DNA of 64,000 nucleotides, from contig NC_085137.1 of NCBI RefSeq assembly GCF_035046485.1, forward strand, positions 2,519,977-2,583,976, read 5' to 3'. The notes below the pieces were generated by a model. That model was not told the origin of the DNA, did no database searches, and was given only the letters and a program-made list of their open reading frames with translations. The translations under genes and the position numbers were made by a program. This document shows, piece by piece, positions 44,136-56,940 of the stretch. The DNA is from Aedes albopictus (lineage: Eukaryota > Arthropoda > Insecta > Diptera > Culicidae). The stretch's first letter is position 1. Each line of letters begins with the position of its first letter.

Positions 44136-45225
44136 AAATATGTAAGTTCTCCTATTCCATTACGATGATAAAATAAAAGTTTCGTGGGCTATTGCATCAG
44201 CTAGATTCTATTTAGCACATTAACACATCTACGAAAATGCACATGGCTTCAGTGAAGCTTATTTGCATTAGATGTGCACAAGACGATACTGCCCCTCTTT
44301 GTATTTATGTCTCATGTTATTTCTAATACGAACCATATTTTTGCCACTCACGAGGTCATTAAAAATTAATTTGATATTTTTCCCGTGTCATTTTATAGCT
44401 CAATACGCCATGAAAAGGATAAGCATGAATGATTCTATAACATTCCCCAGAAAACCATTCCCCAGAATACCAATCCCCAGAAAACCATTTCCAGGGTGCC
44501 GACTACCTGGAAAAACCTGGAAAGTCAGGGAATGCCAGGGAATTTGTTTTTGGACCTGGAAAATCAGGGAAAGTCAGGGAATTTTGTTGATGGTCAGGGA
44601 AAATTTTTCAAGATAATCATAAAACGATGTATTCGAGTATGTTATGGAATTTGAAAAACTTGCTAAATTATTTCTTCAAACTGTATCGTCCATGATTCTG
44701 ATTTACGATCAAATCAATGTACCTATTAACTTCATCCTGATTTTTGTAGCATTCAGTTAACGTAATCATGAAGCCTTATTGCATAACAAAATTATAAGTC
44801 CGGTTAATAAGCTAAAAATTAAAAGTACATGACACTATACTCAATGTAATGTTTGGTGAGTTTTTGGTCCATTCTTTGGAGCTGTTTTGAGTGCCTCACT
44901 CCTGCATCTTGATGGGTTTCTGATGAATTTATTGGCGGATAAAGTCTTGTGATGCCCAGAAGTTTGTTGTTCAGATCACTAGTGATTTTTATTATTTTCT
45001 GGAGATATCTTTGTTGAAACTTGAGTAATAATCCCGGGAAATTTTCCCGAGGTGATTGCGTTGTGCTTCGTCTGATTAATTATAGATCTACGCTCCCAGT
45101 AGAGCATGGTCTGCCTCTTCAACTTAGTGTTCTTTAAGCACTTCTAAAGGCAATTAAAACCTTATGCGCTAGAGATCTGGATACACATTTTAAATACATT
45201 TTTACCTTATGGTGATATCTAAACC
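44136..45225. repeat. Gene-free stretch with CATTCCCCAGAA and GTCAGGGAA short repeats
   Basis: 44443-44490 has three CATTCCCCAGAA-like units; 44495-44600 has repeated AACCTGGAAA and GTCAGGGAA. The same motifs recur at 47450-47570 and, as complement, at 50360-50440. 45100-45145 is a minus-strand scrap of the SINE at 28808. Confidence 0.6.
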
Positions 45226-45487
45226 ACAGACAAACAGACGTAACATCTTGAACGATTTTCATGGAAATCCATCGACCAGCTCACACTACCATCACCTGGT
45301 GTAAAAGTTGCACGAATCACTGTGTTGTGCCATATCGTCAACAGATGGCGCTAGTGTGAAACGTCAAACGCATAGGAAAACGATGCGCGCGCCTCTGGTT
45401 GTGAAAGCCACAACTATGAAAATTAAAAATGATCGTTAAAAGCGTGGTCGATGGAACTTTCGCAAGTGTTACGTCTGTTTGTCTGTG
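45226..45487. mobile_element. MITE with ACAGACAAACAGACGT ends and 8-bp target duplication (copy 1)
   Basis: Inverted ends ACAGACAAACAGACGTAACA; perfect 8-bp duplication TCTAAACC at 45218-45225 and 45488-45495. The family also occurs at 62180-62417. 8 bp fits hAT or P-type transposases. Confidence 0.88.
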
Positions 45488-45887
45488 TCTAAACCCTAAA
45501 TAAAATCTAAAATATTTTACCCACATTTTTGAAGTAGTCTTCTTTTGCAAAACACAAATACAATTTCCAATGAATTTTCTAAAACTATTCAGCAAACTTT
45601 CCTTGACAAATTCTTACCAGACTTTTTGCTTGTCTTTCGCAAATTTTCACAAGTTTTATTTTGTATCCAAACGCCATTTAAATGGTCTCCTGGCATAGTC
45701 CTCACAGGATTCAAATGATTTTTTTTCAGATTACTCGTAACATGATTTGGTGACATCGTGAAACAGCATTCTTTAGAGTTTGTTTTTCAAGATTCATAAT
45801 AGTTTTCTACCGTGTTCTCGAACAAACCACTATTTAAATATATGTAAATTTAAAATTTGGGTGGACTTTTGAAGTAGTTCTTGGTAC

Positions 45888-46425
45888 CAGGGACGTGCAA
45901 TTTCGAAAGGAAAACATGACGCACGAAAGCTGTAGCAAATCGTTTCCCATGCGACGGGACTGCTGTGATGCTTCATCTCTCACCCAGCAACACACTCGTT
46001 CGTTGCTGCTACAGAAACAAGTGTGTATGAAACATGGAATGATACACTTGGATTTTCGTTTCATTTATGAGTCATTGAAATACTTCAACATGCTAAAAAC
46101 ACTATTTAAACCACATTTTTAAATAGTGGTGCACGCCAATAGAATGATAATTATGTTTTATGAAGAGGATAACAAATTCGACCACTTAAATCCAATTAAC
46201 CGGCGCCCGTAACCATTGAGAGACTAGCGCGCACCCAGTGAGACACTAATGCTCTGACGGGTGAAGCACAAGCAATGCGACCGGGTGGGAGACTACCGAG
46301 TGCTACGATGAGTGGAAAAGTTTTTTTTAACGACCGAGTCATTAGAAAAATGTATGAAACACTTGAAGTGACTCATTCAAATGTTGCATGAAAGTGTATC
46401 ATTGAAACGAAATTGTACGTCCCTG
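45888..46425. mobile_element. hAT-like non-autonomous element with 8-bp target duplication
   Basis: Ends CAGGGACGTGCAATTTCG and, as complement, CAGGGACGTACAATTTCG; CAGGG is the usual hAT end. Duplication CTTGGTAC at 45880-45887 and 46426-46433. No transposase frame in 538 bp. Confidence 0.9.
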
Positions 46426-46433
46426 CTTGGTAC

Positions 46434-47630
46434 TGCAAAATATCTGTGTTGATAACTCACGAATACATCCGATATTATGAATGATGCGTACCAGATTATA
46501 TGCAGGTTAAATTGTTTGATAAAAATACCTACGTGGGATAAATTGTGAAAAAAAAACTGAGTCTTGCATTCTGCCAGAAATTCTTCATAGATCTAAGTCT
46601 ACAGTAAAGAAACCATCGAGAATTCTGATGAGATTATGGAAAGGATGAAGTGACTAGTTTACCAAACATCCCAATAAAATTACAAGTTAATTAAGACTTG
46701 AGAAGATAAACACAATAAAATAAAAAAGAATATTCCTGAAAAGCTTTCGAAAAGTTTCAGCTATTTCAAGATGATAACTATGTAACGAAGACAGAATTAG
46801 GCCTTGTCGATAAACTACGTAGACTCTTGGGAGGGGGAATTTTACATGGAAAGTTACAAGATTCATGAAGATGTTTTTGACAAATTATGAAAGATTTTAA
46901 AGTGCATTCAGAATACATTTACTGTAATTATTTACATTAAGCATTAGTATCAGAAATAATATTGCAGAACTTTTGGATGAATTTCTTGCTGAAGGATTTT
47001 TAAAGAGTGCTCGACGGATTTTATTTTGAGATTTTTTTCATTATAAACATGCGAAATTTGCGACAAAATTGCAGCCACAAAATCTGAACATCTGAAGTAG
47101 TTCTAACTAATAAAAGAAAATTAGGATGTCACCCTAATAATGTTCTAGGAGTAATGTGTTTCGAATATCCTGATTGTGATTTTGGCGTTATTTAAAAAAA
47201 AGTTAGTTGGTCTTCTTAAAGAACGTTTATCTAAATTAAGAAATTTTTGGTGGACTTGTCAAAAGTTATTTTCAGCACAGCGTATTAGGTAGAACCAGAA
47301 TTCTTGAAGAAATACTGTAAATATGCTTTAAATCTATTGGAAAAAAATCTGGTGCAGTTCACTTGTTTTTTTTTCACTCCTAGAAAAAAGCAGGAAAATT
47401 CAGAAAATTGAATTTCATCTCATGAGCAGACACCCTTAAGCATAGATTTACATGACCTGGAATTTTCAGTGAAAGTGACTGGAAAGTCAGGGAAAGTCAG
47501 GGAATTTGATTTTCAAAATTGAGTCGACACCCTGATTTCCCAGAATGTACCATTCCCCAGAAAAGCTTAATATACTCTGCTAAAAAGTTTAATTCGATAC
47601 ACAAACAGTAAAATTCTAACTTCTTTTCTA
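46434..47630. other. AT-rich DNA, no gene
   Basis: Only weak similarity among short AT-rich motifs. GTCAGGGAA repeats and one CATTCCCCAGAA lie at 47470-47570. Confidence 0.45.
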
Positions 47631-47633
47631 CAT

Positions 47634-49770
47634 AGGCTGTTCTTTCGAATTGCACTTTTCAGAAAATTATGGACATTATTACAACCACCGGTGTTAAATT
47701 GCTGTTATATTTATTATATATATTTTTTTTCAAATTTCTAAACACCTGTGCTTGTGGTGCCGATTGTAACTAGCCTAAACATTGTAACTCGAAAGAACAG
47801 CCTATGTAGAAAAGAAGGGAAAATCTATGTTGAAAAAGTAAGCAGTTGTGATGCCGATAATTTCCTGAAAAGTACAATTCGAAAGAACAGCCTATGCAGC
47901 AAAGAAGGAAAAGTCTATGTTGAAAATGAAAGCAGTTATAATTCCAATAATTGTACCAATTGCCTAAATTCTAAAAAAAGCTTGTTTAAAAAATAGAACA
48001 GTGTTTTCAAATAAACCGTTAAATCGATGTACGATGGCAATTATCAGAGTGTTACGTTTCCTTCTTCGTTAAAAAAAATGTTTGAGTCGTTATAAGAATT
48101 GTTGGCATTACAACTGCTTATATGTTTATCAAAAATTTTCCCTTCTTTTGCATAGGCTGTTCTTTCCAGTTGCACTTTTCAAGAAATTATCGGCATTGCA
48201 ACTGCTTACTTTTTTAACATACCGTCTACCCTCGTTGGTTTGACCTCATCTAATCTGAACACTTTTTAATTTGACCCCCTCTAATTTGCACATCGTTCAA
48301 ACTAAAAATGGTTCAGACGTCATTCTGCTCTTGGAACGGGGTGAAACGGAACGCAGAATCAACACGGTACCGTCTACCCCCGTTGGTTTGAACGACACCT
48401 CATGCAAACCAACGGGGTTCATTTTTTAATTTGAACTTCTAGTAACCCTGTGGACATCGAAAAACACACTAATGGTAACCCTTCTTGGTGTTTTGTGTTG
48501 ATTCTGCGTTCCGTTTCACCCCGTTCCAAGAGCAGAATGACGTCTGAACCATTTTTAGTTTGAACGATGTGCAAATTAGAGGGGGTCAAATTAAAAAGTG
48601 TTCAGATTAGATGAGGTCAAACCAACGAGGGTAGACGGTATTCTCAAATTGTCACAGTAGTCTAAACATTGATGAGAAACCCAATAGATTCTCCCTTCTT
48701 TTTGCATAGGCTGTTCTTTCGAATTGCACTTTTCGGGAAATTATGGGCATTACAGCCTCCACCGGTGTTAAAATTGCTGTTATATTTATTTCATATTTTT
48801 TTTCTAAATTTCTAAACACCTGTGCTTGTGGTGCCGATAATTACCTGAATAGTGTAACTTGAAAGAATAGCCTATGCAGAAAAGAAGGAAAAAACCTAGG
48901 TGCTGCGGATAGAAACGGTTTTATTTCTCAAGCTAGCCAACACACACCAACACACTCCCGGCACACAGCTTGTAAACACGCCCGAGCGTTCAATTTTCTT
49001 GCAAACACCTCTCTCAGCGCAGTTGTCAAACATGCCGTCGCGACGCTGTTCGGAAATGGTAAACATGATCAATCCACCATTATTCCAATTTTGTTGTCGT
49101 GTTCAAAGTTTATTATTTTCCATTCGCGATGGAAATTTGGATGGATAGTTGTTACAAAATTAGCTGAAATGGGCTCAAAACAATGTTTATTCTTCTCCTC
49201 GCTTTCCAACGGATTGATAGCGACAAATGGAGATATCGTGACAACAGTTTTGATTATATCCGCAGCACCTAGATATTATGCGTTGCGCGAAAATTTGTAC
49301 GCGCAAGCGCCCATACATCTCCGCCTGTAAGAAAAATCATTTCGGTGTTTTCGGCGCAGTATTCCTTGGCCAATTCGCGCACTTATTGTAGAAGACACCA
49401 TAACGATTAAACATACCAGCGGAGGTCTATTAGCGATTCTGCACATTTTTCGCTCTCTATTTTCTTGCAACGGGTAATAACAATACTTTTCATTCAAGCA
49501 CACAGGTACAACAAGGTTTAACATAACCTCTATCTTCAATGTTTGGCTCCCAATGTTTGGCTCCCGCTGAGAGAGCATATTGAGTCAGTCCGCGACACTC
49601 AGGAAAAAACTACGTAGAAAATGTAAGAAGTTTTGATGCCGATAGCTTACTGAAAAGTGCAATTCGAAAGAACAGTCTATGCAGAAAAGAAGGAAAAATG
49701 TATGTTGAAAAAGTAAGCAGTTGCGATGCCAATAATTATACCAATAGCCTAAATTGTAAAGGCAAATCCA
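47634..49770. repeat. Cluster of a 30-bp dispersed motif in both orientations
   Basis: CATAGGCTGTTCTTTCGAAT followed by TGCACTTTTC occurs forward at about 47634, 48152 and 48705 and as complement at about 47785, 47876, 48858 and 49660. The pairs 47634/47810 and 48705/48885 enclose similar 120-bp centres with ACCGGTGTTAAA and AACACCTGTGCTTGTGGTGC, so they look like two copies of one 180-bp foldback. 48900-49590 shows no recognised gene. Confidence 0.65.
48220..48640. mobile_element. Foldback element with 150-bp arms
   Basis: TACCGTCTACCCTCGTTGGT at the left is inverted at the right; pairing continues through TTCAAACTAAAAATGGTTCA and GAACGGGGTGAAACGG. A second, smaller inverted pair (ACCGTCTACCCCCGTTGGTT / CAAACCAACGGGG) lies in the loop, so the element may be an inside-out duplicate of its own end. 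Confidence 0.82.
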
Positions 49771-50559
49771 GAGTTGCTCTCTGTCACTATCAATGGTAGG
49801 CAAACCGCCGATTTTGATAGGCTGACCGGCTGACTACGATCCAAGTCAGCGTGTGCTCTGTTGAGTCACCGTCACTTTTCTTTTCCCATCACAACTGGAC
49901 TGATTGCGATGGCGGGTAGATATCACTGATAGGCCATCTTTAAAATTCGTTTAAAAATCAAAATAAATATTTAAAGTGATGAAATTTGAATATGTGATAC
50001 AGAATAACAAGTTTTGTATGTTAGTCATTAAACATTTTGAGTTTTGGCTTAAATCGCCAAAATATCAGTTCAGTTGCTATGATAGTGCTCTGGAGTGCGG
50101 GTCAGTATCAAGCCGTTGCCGGTCACTATCATTTTGATATTGATCGGCCTACAGTGATAGTGACGGTGGTGCAAAATCAGTAGTCAACTGACATGACTGA
50201 TATTTCGCAGCTCTGGGCAAATCATGCTTATTTCCGAAGTTTTTCTTGTCAAATAAGAATTTTTGGCAGGATGTTTCTTCCGGTGATTTTTTACGAATAA
50301 ATATTTGATTTTTAGCTATTAATATAAACCATTCAGAATTAAAGCAATAGTTTTATTTTTTTCTGGGGAATGGAATTCTGAGGAATGGTACATTCTGGGG
50401 AATGGATTTCTGGGGAATGATTTTCTGGGGAATGTTATAGAATCGCATGAATTGCATACATTTTGTTGAAAATGAATGGAGTTATAGTAAATGGTAGGTA
50501 CTTTGAAAAACAACATGGGACTGACATGCAAAGAAAAGCAGGATACAGGCTGTACGACC
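49771..50559. other. No recognised gene
   Basis: Holds two inverted GGTAGG/TCACTATCA-type blocks near 49780-50180 and the complement CATTCCCCAGAA repeats at 50360-50440. Confidence 0.4.
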
Positions 50560-53500
50560 AAAATAACTGTAATTTGTAATTGTAATTTATTATCATAAAC
50601 GTAAGCCTGGCGGTATAACCATTAATCAGGTTAAGGAAATTACTGTTTAGTATTTTACAAACATTTCGAAAAATAATAACTATTACTAAGGAGGTAAGCA
50701 AGATTGACTATCCAGTAAGATGCATCATCGTCGTGCTGAAAGAGCTGACTTAAACGCATTAATAGTTGGTAGCTGCCTGGTTGCCAAGGGAAGTTGGTTC
50801 CAGTTGATTGCTCCTGCAATCATGATACTTTTCCTCTTCGATGTAGTATGGTGAGGGATCACGAAGCTACGAGCACGTTCCTGCCGTCCCTTTATCAAAT
50901 GCTGTTGTAGATAAGGCGGGAAGTTGCTGGCATATCCTTGCCAGATCATGGCCCAAAATAAAGTTTCTCACGGCAGCGGTGGTTTCTCTCCGTCTGAGGC
51001 TATAAACGAAGCGAACTGATGCCTTGAAGCAGCGATTAAGTTGATCACGAAGCGCCGCAGATAGTCCGGGATAGTAGATGACATCACAGTACGTAAAAAA
51101 TGGCAAGATTACGGCTCGAACTAGTTTCAGCTTAGTTTGAACTGACAGAACAGGTGCGAATCTTCGGAGTGTTCGCAACGTTCCGAAAACCTTAGCTGTC
51201 ACATCGTTGATATGTCCATTCCATTTCAGATCCATTCTGATTCCAAGATTCACAACGTTGCCTGCTAGATTGATGCGCTCCCCACAGAAAACGATGCTCG
51301 TTGTTGGATCAACAGCACCTTCCTTGCAGAAAATGATAGCCTGCGTCTTCTTCGGATTGGGGAAAAGAGAGTTCTGCCTGGCCCAATGCTGTATCGTTTC
51401 AAGATCGCTGTTAATGGTCGAGATGAGCTGGTCTACGTCGCGTATCGATCCGGAGATGTAGATCTGCAGATCGTCAGCGTAGAGTTGATATCTGCATCTG
51501 AGTCCAATTGGAAGGCTGTTGATGTAGAGGCTAAAAAGCAAGGCGCTCAAGCAAGAGCCTTGAGGTGTGCCGTCTACTAGTGGTCTTTGGGAAGAGGTCG
51601 AGTTTCCTATGCGTACTGCTTGCGTCCGATGCTCGAGAAACGAATGTATGAGGTCGCATGCATTGTTGGAGAAATGAAACTCCTCTCGAAGCTTCCTTTG
51701 TAGTTTTCGGTGGTTGACACAGTTAAATGCCAACGAGAAGTCGACAAGAACCATAACTGTGCACTGGTCGTTATCGAAGTGGTCGTAGATGTCGTGCGTT
51801 ACCTTTGCCAGGGCGGTCGTTGTGCTATGTCCTTTTCTATAGCCAGACTGGTTCGTTGCAAGAAGAGAATTGCCGTTCCTGTCCACGTGGTCCACAATTT
51901 GGTCGAGAAGAATCTTTTCGAGTACCTTAGATACCGCTGGGAGTACGCTAATTGGCCGAAAATCTTTGGGTTCCGTTGGACTACCTACCTTGGGTATCGG
52001 TGTAATCAGCGCACTTTTCCAAATAGCAGGGAACGTACGTGCTTCGATTATGGCGTTGTATAGATGAACCAGCACCGGCAGCACAAACGGTGCCAGCATT
52101 TTGATAAACGAGATAGGAATACCGTCAGAACCCGCAGCGTTAGTCTGGATCTCCATGATTTTTCGGGATATTTCGTTGGCCGTCGTACGTCGGAAATTGA
52201 AATTGGCTCCTCCACGGTCTGTGGTGGTGCGGTGTTCTGGCTCTTCTTCTTCCTCTCTATCGTTGATCACACGTTGATGTCCCTCACAGAAAAAGCGATT
52301 CATCTCGTTGGGATCGGCTTGGTCAAAGGAAACGTTCTTTTTGGTATTGTTATGCACGCCTTCGCGCCGGAGGTTGCTCCAAAGCTTTTTTGCTGGGAGG
52401 TCATGAGCAAAGTGCCTTTCTCCGTATCGTTTCTTCGCTGTTGAGATCAACGTTGCAGCTATATTACGCTTTCGGATATATTCGTTCCATTGGTTGTCGT
52501 GTCTTCTCCTATTAGGATTTCGAGAGTAGAGTGCATGTGCCAAGTCTCTAACCGAAATTGCTCTCTCAATTTCCGGTGTAATCCACGGTGTCCGGTCATT
52601 CCTAACAATAATAGTCCGTTCGGGGGCATGCGTGTCCATTAAATTCTGTAGTTCAGCTGTAATGAGTTCTACTTTAAGATTGACGTCGTTTGTGTTGAGG
52701 GCATTTCGAAAATCTTTGGTCTGAAAGTCTGCCTGAAGTGCAACTGCATCAATGCTACGGAAGTTCCTCACCGTAATGCGTTTAGGCGGTGTTTTTCGGA
52801 TTTTAACATCAGGAAGGAAAATTATCTCGTGATCGGAAATGCTCGACGATTTCGTTTTCGCTGCTCTTATAGACTCAGGACAGTCAGTAATAAGCAGGGT
52901 ATCGCGCCACTTGGGCGGTGGCTTCTATATTCGTCTATTTTCCACTATAACTCAGTGAATTTTGAACCAATTGACTTGAAATGTTGTACACGGGTAGATA
53001 CTATACCTATCTCACCACATTCCAAAAGTTGTGTCAATCGGTTCAAATTTGACTGAGTTATAGTGGAAAACAGACGAATATAGAAGCCACCGCCCAAGTG
53101 GCGCGATTCCCCAGATCAATGGTGGTTGAACTTCTGTCTGCAATTCTAGTCGGTGGTGTCGGCAAGATGGTTAGGCGGAAAGCGTCATGGATACGGGAAA
53201 GTGCCCTTAGATTTCCAGATGGTAGTGGAGCACTGACATTAATATTAAAGTCCCCGACTATGAATACTCGATCGAACGCAAAGTCCTGCATATCAAAAAG
53301 AAGCTTTTCATACTCACGTGCAAAGTGAGGGTTCGAGACGTTTGGATTGTACACACAATAACGATTCCGATGCTGAGGTCGTTGATTTTAACCTGTACTG
53401 CTAGATATTCAAACCTCTGATCGAGCGGAGCATCCAAATTATGTTCAGATCTGAGTACAGGGATTGCCTTCAAACCTTTCAACACGTAGAGCCCAATTCC

Positions 53501-54352
53501 CCCACAGTCCTTGCTTCCACGGCCACGGATCGACGGTAGGGAATGCTTCACGAAGTTGTACGCCGGCAGGCGCACCGGTCCCACAGGAGAAGATGGTTTC
53601 AGCTTAGTTTCCGTGACAGCGAAGAAATGATATTCCGCCCTATGTAGAAGAAGCTTGATCTCATCGATATGACTTTCAAGGCCTCTAACGTTCAAATGTC
53701 CAAGTCGTAGGTGAGGTATGTTGTTGTTCGGCATGATTGTTGTAGATACTCGTATTACTATTTAGGAGGTTGTTAGCGCGCAGTAATGATCACTGTTGGG
53801 AGGAGACGTCTGCTGACACTGCGTCGAAAAAGACGTCCGCGCCCACACCAGCCTCAGTTAGCTTCAGGAGTTCACTGCAGTCAGTAACTGGAATGTACCG
53901 CTTCTGCCCGGGCAATCGAATAGAGACTCGATCATTTCGGACAAAAACAGACTGGATCGCATCTTTTTGCTTAAGACGCAAGGCCAGATTGCGTACGCGA
54001 AACGTTTGGATAGAAAGCATTTCATTCACAGTGAAACGATATTCCAGTGGCATTGCGGACTTCAGGTTACACAGTTTCGCTTCCTTATGCTTCTCGAAGT
54101 AGCGTTTGAGAACAAGGGATCTTATTTCTCTGCTTTCGAAAGCGACTACAATAGTGGGGGTGAGGTTTCGGTCGGTCCACTTGGATGGTTTTACTGGCAA
54201 CCGGAAGCAGCAAGTGACGTGCGGCATTTTGTCCTTGATGCCGAGGAAGCAGAGGAAATTCTCCACTATGGACCGAACACTTTCGTTGGGATGGTGTGGT
54301 ACTTTATTGATTGCTATTCGACAGCAATTGACACTATTGGAGCAGGTGCCAG
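50560..54352 (-). pseudogene. CR1-like non-LTR retrotransposon with ORF1 and ORF2, disrupted
   Basis: On the minus strand: an ORF1 remnant (54383-53790) with HPNESVRSIVENFLCFLGIKD, YRFTVNEMLSIQTF and VRNDRVSIRLPG, resembling the FP25K-like ORF1 of CR1-group elements; ORF2 from 53734 with the endonuclease start LGHLNVRGLESHIDEI, then RT (52771-50867) with QSGYRKGHSTTTALAKV, motif A VDFSLAFNCVNH, GTPQGSCLSALLFSLYIN and catalytic YADDLQIYISG. The last part (HHTTSKRKSIMIAGAINWNQLP) is in another frame (50949-50725), so a frameshift lies near 50880. A MITE at 52900-53108 splits the endonuclease. The 3' end is an AT-rich short repeat (AATTACAATTACAAATTAC) near 50560. The 5' end is truncated near 54352. 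Confidence 0.88.
52900..53108. mobile_element. MITE inside the CR1-like ORF2
   Basis: Terminal inverted repeats ATCGCGCCACTTGGGCGGTG continue with GGCTTCTATATTCGTCT and TTTTCCACTATAACTCAGT in both arms. It separates TTIDLG of the endonuclease from LLITDCPES, parts that are continuous in the family. Confidence 0.88.
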
Positions 54353-55067
54353 TAAGTTTCGCACCTTTACCATATATTTTCATTTCGAATAGGTACTAGA
54401 ATAGGTTAGCCAGATGCTTTTTCCTAGTAAATATTTGTGTAGGAATAGGAATTTGCTCTCTGTTTTACATATATGTTTTTTTATTAACATGTATTCGAAT
54501 ATCGACTAATAATTGTATTGTACTCTTTCATTACAGAAACGGAGAATTCAAAAATATTCAGCTCAAATCTAGTACTTCAACGATTGTCCTATTACTAATT
54601 CATTATTTTCCTCTTTCTATCAACTGTTGCCTGCTGCAGAACTCATGCAGATATAAATATGGAACAGCTTCGAAAAGACTACCAGACCTCTTCATGCATC
54701 CCGGTATGTGGGAAAAAGACGCATCAATGAACACACGAAACTTGATGGAGAAGTATCATCGATTTATGTAAGTAAACATATCGACACTGATTTTTCATTT
54801 GGGCCTAACTGACATTTTCGAGTTCTCTTCATCGATCCTCTCTTTGTGTTATCACAGAATGTGTATTGAGTTTTCCAAAGATTTTTTGATTGAAATGCGA
54901 AGAAGACGACTACATGTTGCTATTAAAACAAAAAAAATAATGATTTTGTTTGTTTTAATCAAGTTATTAGCAGAAGAGAGAGTCGGTGAAGAGAAATCGA
55001 TCAACTCAGTTAGGCCCTTATGAAAAATCATTGTCGATATATAAAATCCTTTAACTCTAATTCCTAT
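54353..55067. other. Stretch with one possible internal exon
   Basis: Apart from the candidate at 54640-54767 no gene or repeat is recognised. Confidence 0.4.
54640..54767 (+). CDS. Possible internal exon of an unrecognised gene
   Basis: A 128-base open stretch is bounded by a pyrimidine-rich tract ending TGCCTGCTGCAG and by a consensus donor (TTTAT/GTAAGT). One frame is open throughout and includes RLPDLFMHPGMWEKDA and NTRNLMEKYHRF, which look unlike transposon proteins. No start or stop codon and no neighbouring exon were found, so it could belong to a gene spread over long introns, or be chance. No family was recognised. Confidence 0.3.
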
Positions 55068-55070
55068 TTA

Positions 55071-55231
55071 GGGGCTGTCCATAAACCACGTGGTCATGAG
55101 GGGAGGGGGGGGGGTTCGGCCAATGACCATTTTGTATGGACGAATAAAAAAAATTGTATAGACTAATGACCACGCGGGGGGGGGGGTTGAGAAGTCTTAA
55201 AAAAATGATCACGTGGTTTATGGACAGCCCC
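55071..55231. mobile_element. Harbinger-type MITE with TTA target duplication
   Basis: Inverted ends GGGGCTGTCCATAAACCACGTG; TTA at 55068-55070 and 55232-55234. The interior has two G-runs of ten or more bases. Confidence 0.85.
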
Positions 55232-55257
55232 TTAGTGTGAAGGATAAAAGGAGATGC

Positions 55258-55516
55258 AATCTTAAGGACAAACGTCTTAATATCCCGCTTCCACAGTGCA
55301 TCAGAACTTCAGACGCACAAATCTCAAGAAGCAAGAATCAAACAATAGTGCGTTTTGTTATTCTGTTCTTGCTCACTTGTAATAAGCTTAAAATGAGAAG
55401 ATCAGGTGCGCTGCTTTTGTTTACGAAGAGATTTGTGCGCTCGAAATCGTGAGTAGGTGACAAAGTCGGCCATTGTGACGGCCATGTTGGGATCCTAACA
55501 AGCCTGTCCTTAAGCT
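55258..55516. mobile_element. MITE with CTTAAGGACA ends (copy 1)
   Basis: Left CTTAAGGACAAAC, right (complement) CTTAAGGACAGGC. Contains CAGACGCACAAATCTCAAGAA and CGGCCATTGTGACGGCCATG. A diverged copy is at 36465-36705. Confidence 0.7.
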
Positions 55517-56684
55517 CTATGCTATGCCTAAGCCACATGTGGGCGTGTCTATTATCTTGAACAAATTCTCAAGTGGAACTCCTGAAGGGTTTCCAAAAGA
55601 AACTTTGGATTCCAAAAGAATCCTAAAGAAATCCCATCAATTCGGAAAATATCTCTCGAGGATCAATTGGATGATTTCTTGAAAGAACTTATACAGGATT
55701 CTTAGAAGGAATTTCTCAAGGATTCCATGGACATGGAACTTCTGGAGAATTCTCAGGAATAACTCCCCGGAGATTTCTATTCAGAACATCAGGAGGACTC
55801 CCTGAAGAAACTTCTGGAGGATTTGAGGAGAGAATTTGTAACAAAAAAAAGTGCGGAACACTACAAATGCATTGTGCTCACGATGAGTACCACAATTTGG
55901 ACAACTTCTAACAGAACCCTACAAATGCGCATTTTATTTTCCATGGCAGGCTAGATTTCCCAAACTAGATACGAAAAATAAAATGAAACATTACAAATGC
56001 ACAAAACACAAACATGAAAACATTACATAAATTGTGCCCAGTTATCTAAATAGATAACGAAGTCCAATTCCAGGATGACGAGGTTTCATTATTGTTCTGG
56101 GTCCATCAGTCAATCCTGTAATCGTATTTCTTCTGGCGGATTGCCTTTTTGTTCGCAGTGTTGGTTGCTTACATAGCTTGAATTTGGTCTAGGATTTACT
56201 AATCCCAAGGGGCATCCTGTTTTGAGCAACAACACAAGACCGTCTACAATTTGATGTCCGTGATAGGGGACGGTTGCGTGTTTTGTACTAGGTCGCTCCT
56301 GAAATGGTTGAAGCGCTACAAATGCACATTAAATTTAGGGATAGTTTCACAAGCCAGAGTATAGCATACGGTACAAAAAATACGACTAAATGCAAACGTA
56401 ACAAATCCCTGGAAGATTACTAGACTTAACTTCTGGGAGATTCCCAGGAAACGCAGTAAGAAATCGGGGAGAATTATTATTATATTATCTTCATTAACGA
56501 GATGTTCAGGCTGGTTCGTCTAGTAATCATGGGGAAATAACAAAGATGAAAGATAGAAGTCTCTTGTAAAATCTCTTGAAAGTATTCATAATAAAAGTTC
56601 CAGTAGGGGTAGGTGTTTCTATTGCGCATAAATACCAATAAAAAGTCCTGTAGGAATCCTTCAAAGAAATTTTTGGATGGAGGA
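55517..56684. other. Gene-free repeat remnants
   Basis: 55560-55850 has degenerate GGAATTTCTC and GAAACTTCTGGAGGA units related to the 24-bp array. 55850-56400 repeats CTACAAATGCACAT-like strings. Confidence 0.5.
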
Positions 56685-56689
56685 CATTT

Positions 56690-56924
56690 TGTAGGGTTTG
56701 TACTGGCATGCACTTTCTATGTTTACATTGAGTGTGTAGATAGTGCGAAATGAGCAGTTACGAATGAGCGTGTAGAGTGACAGTTGCGAGGGAGTGAAGC
56801 GTCGGCGGACGGCGGACAGCGAACATGTTGGAATGTGGTGAATCCGAACGACCGGAGAGAAGCTTCTGGACTGGAGAGCTGGAGTTTGCCGTTGCGAGAG
56901 TTGCTTCCGGAAGTGGACCCTACA
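56690..56924 (+). repeat. 5' LTR (235 bp)
   Basis: Starts TGTAGGGTTTG and ends GGACCCTACA. It matches 60267-60501 with no difference noticed by eye. The ends TGTAGGGT/ACCCTACA are an 8-bp inverted repeat. Confidence 0.93.
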
Positions 56925-56926
56925 AT

Positions 56927-56940
56927 TGGCGACGAGGATG
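56927..56940 (+). promoter_or_regulatory. tRNA primer binding site
   Basis: TGGCGACGAGGATG follows the LTR after two bases, the same arrangement and first ten bases as in the element at 8160. Confidence 0.72.
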
